A stretch of 64,000 bases of DNA. It comes from Flagellimonas pacifica (GTDB lineage: Bacteria; Bacteroidota; Bacteroidia; Flavobacteriales; Flavobacteriaceae). The stretch lies in contig NZ_OBEH01000001.1 in NCBI RefSeq assembly GCF_900215465.1, positions 558,001 to 622,000 of the forward strand. Reading direction: 5' to 3'. Every line of letters starts with the position of its first letter. Positions within the stretch are counted from its first letter, which is position 1. Shown one piece after another: positions 62,060 to 64,000 of the stretch. A model generated the notes under the pieces. That model searched no databases. It was not told the DNA's origin and saw only the letters and a program-made list of their open reading frames with translations. The position numbers and the translations under genes are program-made.

Positions 62060-63055
62060 ATGCTTAAAGTTCATATAGATTCCTTCACCTATACTACCAA
62101 AACCACCTTGGAGAACATTTCTTTTCAGGTAGCAAAAGGGGAATATGTGGCTTTGATGGGTGAAAGTGGTTCGGGCAAGAGTACCTTGCTTAAAATTATT
62201 TACGGCCTTTTGCATATTAAAAATGGTTCCATCTTTTGGGATGATAAGCAAATCTTAGGCCCCAACTTCAATTTGATCCCCGGTGAATCATACATGAAAT
62301 ACCTTTCACAGGATTTTGATTTGATGCCATTCACCTCTGTTGAAGAGAATATTGGACAATACCTCTCTGTATTTGAAAGGGAAACACATCAACAGCGTAT
62401 TCAGGAATTGTTGGAACTTATTCAGCTGGAGAGTTATGCCAAAACAAAGGTCAAAAATCTGAGTGGCGGACAACAACAGCGAGTTGCGTTGGCTAGGGTT
62501 TTGGCCCAAGAACCTGAAATATTATTGTTGGACGAACCCTTCGGGCATATTGATAATTTTAAACGCACTTCGCTCCGAAGAAACCTGTTCCATTATTTAA
62601 AAGAAAAAGGAATTACAGTGCTTACCGCCAGCCATGACCCCAATGATGTATTGCCGTATGCAGATCGAACCTTAATTTTGGAAAACGGTAAAATCATTGC
62701 GGATGAAAAAACCAAAAAACTGTATAAAAATCCTCCAAATTATTATACTGCTTCATTGTTTGGGGAAGTCAATGAGGTTCCCATAAAACTATTAAAGTCC
62801 TATGCAGCCATAGATCGTTCTGTATTGGTTTACCCGCACGAGTTTCAGCTATCAAAAGGCTCTGGGCTAGAAGTAACTGTAAAAGACTCCTTTTTTAAGG
62901 GAAGCCATTATCTAAATGAAGCAGATGCAGAAGAAGGTACCATTTTGTACTTTGTCACTTCCAAAAAACTAAGTCCAGGCGACACTGTTTTCCTTAATGT
63001 ATCTTTGGGTACCATTAATGCACGCCTCCACGTTGAACAAAGAGCAGATTCTTAA
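62060..63055 (+). CDS. ABC transporter ATP-binding protein
   Basis: 331 residues. Walker A GESGSGKST (~34-42), Q-loop YLSQDFDLMPF, signature LSGGQQQRVALARVL, Walker B ILLLDEP and the switch His in TASHDPNDV are all present. A C-terminal ~110-residue extension (after TASLFGEVNEVP) looks like a TOBE-type regulatory domain, as in sugar/ion importers of the MalK/CysA kind. No permease gene is adjacent. The arfB start overlaps its 3' end. Confidence 0.9.
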   Translation: MLKVHIDSFTYTTKTTLENISFQVAKGEYVALMGESGSGKSTLLKIIYGLLHIKNGSIFWDDKQILGPNFNLIPGESYMKYLSQDFDLMPFTSVEENIGQYLSVFERETHQQRIQELLELIQLESYAKTKVKNLSGGQQQRVALARVLAQEPEILLLDEPFGHIDNFKRTSLRRNLFHYLKEKGITVLTASHDPNDVLPYADRTLILENGKIIADEKTKKLYKNPPNYYTASLFGEVNEVPIKLLKSYAAIDRSVLVYPHEFQLSKGSGLEVTVKDSFFKGSHYLNEADAEEGTILYFVTSKKLSPGDTVFLNVSLGTINARLHVEQRADS

Positions 63056-63437
63056 GGAACTAAAATTTAAAGCCATACGAAGTAGCGGTGCGGGTGGGCA
63101 ACATGTCAATAAAGTGTCCTCTAAGGTAGAACTGTCATTTTTTTTACAATCTTCTGAAGGACTTACGCAAACCGAAAAGGAGCGATTACTTTTAAAACTG
63201 GTTTCCCGACTCAATAAGGAAGGGGTTCTTATATTACAGTGTGACGAAGCTAGGAGCCAGCACAAGAACAAACAGATTGTGATTCAACGTTTTTTTGAGT
63301 TGATGAAAAGGGCCTTGCAGGTTCCCAAAAAAAGAAAAGCTACCAAACCTTCAAAATCTTCCATTGAAAAACGGTTAAAATCCAAAAAGAAAGCTGCCGA
63401 AAAGAAAGTGAGTCGTAAAAAACCGGATTGGGATTAA
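63018..63437 (+). CDS. arfB: Peptidyl-tRNA hydrolase ArfB-like (ribosome rescue)
   Basis: The start chosen is the ATG at 63018 (38-bp overlap with the ABC gene); a TTG at 63033 is also possible. 139 residues. SSGAGGQHVNKVSSKVEL has the GGQ (26-28) of class I release factors. The C-terminal basic tail (KSSIEKRLKSKKKAAEKKVSRKK) is the part that enters the empty mRNA channel. It frees stalled ribosomes. Confidence 0.92.
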   Translation: MHASTLNKEQILKELKFKAIRSSGAGGQHVNKVSSKVELSFFLQSSEGLTQTEKERLLLKLVSRLNKEGVLILQCDEARSQHKNKQIVIQRFFELMKRALQVPKKRKATKPSKSSIEKRLKSKKKAAEKKVSRKKPDWD

Positions 63438-63547
63438 CCGCTAACAAAAACTCCTTCCTATGGTAAGGTAATAGGCCATCGGGTTTTATCAGCTGCTGTT
63501 ATTGAAGTATTTTCTAATTCATCTGGAATAATGAGACCCTTCTATAT

Positions 63548-64000
63548 TTAGCTTTTCCTTCCTCCGATTGTAAATCCAATGGACAGCCCAAAATAACTGT
63601 TGTTTACTATTCCTACTGCCTTATCTCCTGGGATTTTAATATCTGCTTTGGGAATAAAATTATATTCCAATCCAAGTCTAGTATTTCCTAATTCAAATCC
63701 CCCTCTAAGCAAAAGACCCAATTGGTTTTTGACCGTTCCTTCAAGGATATTTTGACTTCCAGCAAAAGATACGTCGATGGGGCTCAACAAATAATACCCT
63801 ATTCCAATACCCAAATAGGGGCGATTATAATTTTCATTTAGATAATGGTCAAAAGTGGATACAAAAGAAATGACAGCATTATCATTTTCTTCATCGATAA
63901 AGAATTGGGAGCTATTATTAGTTTCAAACTTTTGAGAGTTCACTGAAATTCCAAACCTCAATCCGATAACACTATTATAAGAAATTTCGATTTTAGGCTC
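63548..64000 (-). CDS. Outer-membrane beta-barrel protein (5' truncated)
   Basis: The frame stays open to the right edge, so the N-terminus is missing; 151 residues are visible (reading EPKIEISYNSVIGLRFGISVN onward, landmark). Amphipathic strands with Gly (RPYLGIGIGYYLL, LGLLLRGGFELGNTRLGLEYNFI, NSYFGLSIGFTIGGRKS) mark a porin-like or OmpW-like barrel. Function unknown. Confidence 0.75.
   Translation of the reverse strand, partial: EPKIEISYNSVIGLRFGISVNSQKFETNNSSQFFIDEENDNAVISFVSTFDHYLNENYNRPYLGIGIGYYLLSPIDVSFAGSQNILEGTVKNQLGLLLRGGFELGNTRLGLEYNFIPKADIKIPGDKAVGIVNNSYFGLSIGFTIGGRKS

Overview
The window looks like a chromosomal segment of a marine member of the Flavobacteriaceae (Bacteroidota). 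The evidence is low GC, SusC/SusD importers, promoters with the Bacteroidota -7 box TAnnTTTG, many SPII lipoproteins, a PNGase F homologue, FISUMP and FG-GAP/VCBS proteins, and intergenic palindromes common in this family. The genus cannot be fixed from the sequence alone.

Region 1 (1-25.0 kb) is an accessory polysaccharide-utilisation-like locus. It holds a beta-helix protein with a C-terminal PDZ domain (cut by the left edge), a secreted GH36-like glycosidase and a lipoprotein sulfatase on the + strand. On the - strand a long operon runs susC, susD, two giant FG-GAP/ASPIC lipoproteins and a vanadium-haloperoxidase-like lipoprotein. A GntR-type regulator with a sugar-binding-like domain follows, then a + strand operon of a cytoplasmic GH36-like paralogue, an NhaC-type antiporter and a Cys/Met-type PLP enzyme. 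An identical 20-bp sequence, TATCACAGTATATCATAGTT, lies 4-5 nt after the -7 box of the secreted glycosidase, susC and the cytoplasmic glycosidase. It is very likely the operator that ties these three transcripts to one regulator. The substrate is not determined; a sulfated polymer containing alpha-linked sugars fits best.

Region 2 (25.0-28.2 kb) carries a DUF819 membrane protein and a secreted M20 peptidase. They lie between a decayed tRNA 3' half with its terminator (about 25.14-25.21 kb) and an intact tRNA-Ala(GGC) (28105-28181), which may mark an island boundary.

Region 3 (28.2-37.9 kb) is mostly core: UspA, GNAT, MATE, enoyl-CoA hydratase, RluA-type pseudouridine synthase, QueD, LpxH-like hydrolase, cupin, MFS and RecJ.

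Region 4 (37.9-50.4 kb) is mixed. Three single genes (a four-helix-bundle protein, an alpha/beta hydrolase with TPR, and an unknown exported protein) are each bracketed by a 29-36 bp copy of the end of a neighbouring gene. This region also has duplicated FNR-box-like leaders, a small membrane-protein gene between inverted repeats, a structured leader RNA, PNGase F, OsmC/AhpD-like genes, M23 peptidase, GNAT and a TetR regulator with a visible operator.

Region 5 (50.4-64 kb) holds a Crp/Fnr regulator, a UDG-family protein, a YHS/SPW/NTF2-like operon next to an AraC regulator with two HTH domains, RsmI, DoxX, thymidine kinase, alanine racemase, MscL, aspartate-semialdehyde dehydrogenase, prolyl oligopeptidase, an ABC ATPase, ArfB, and an outer-membrane barrel cut by the right edge.
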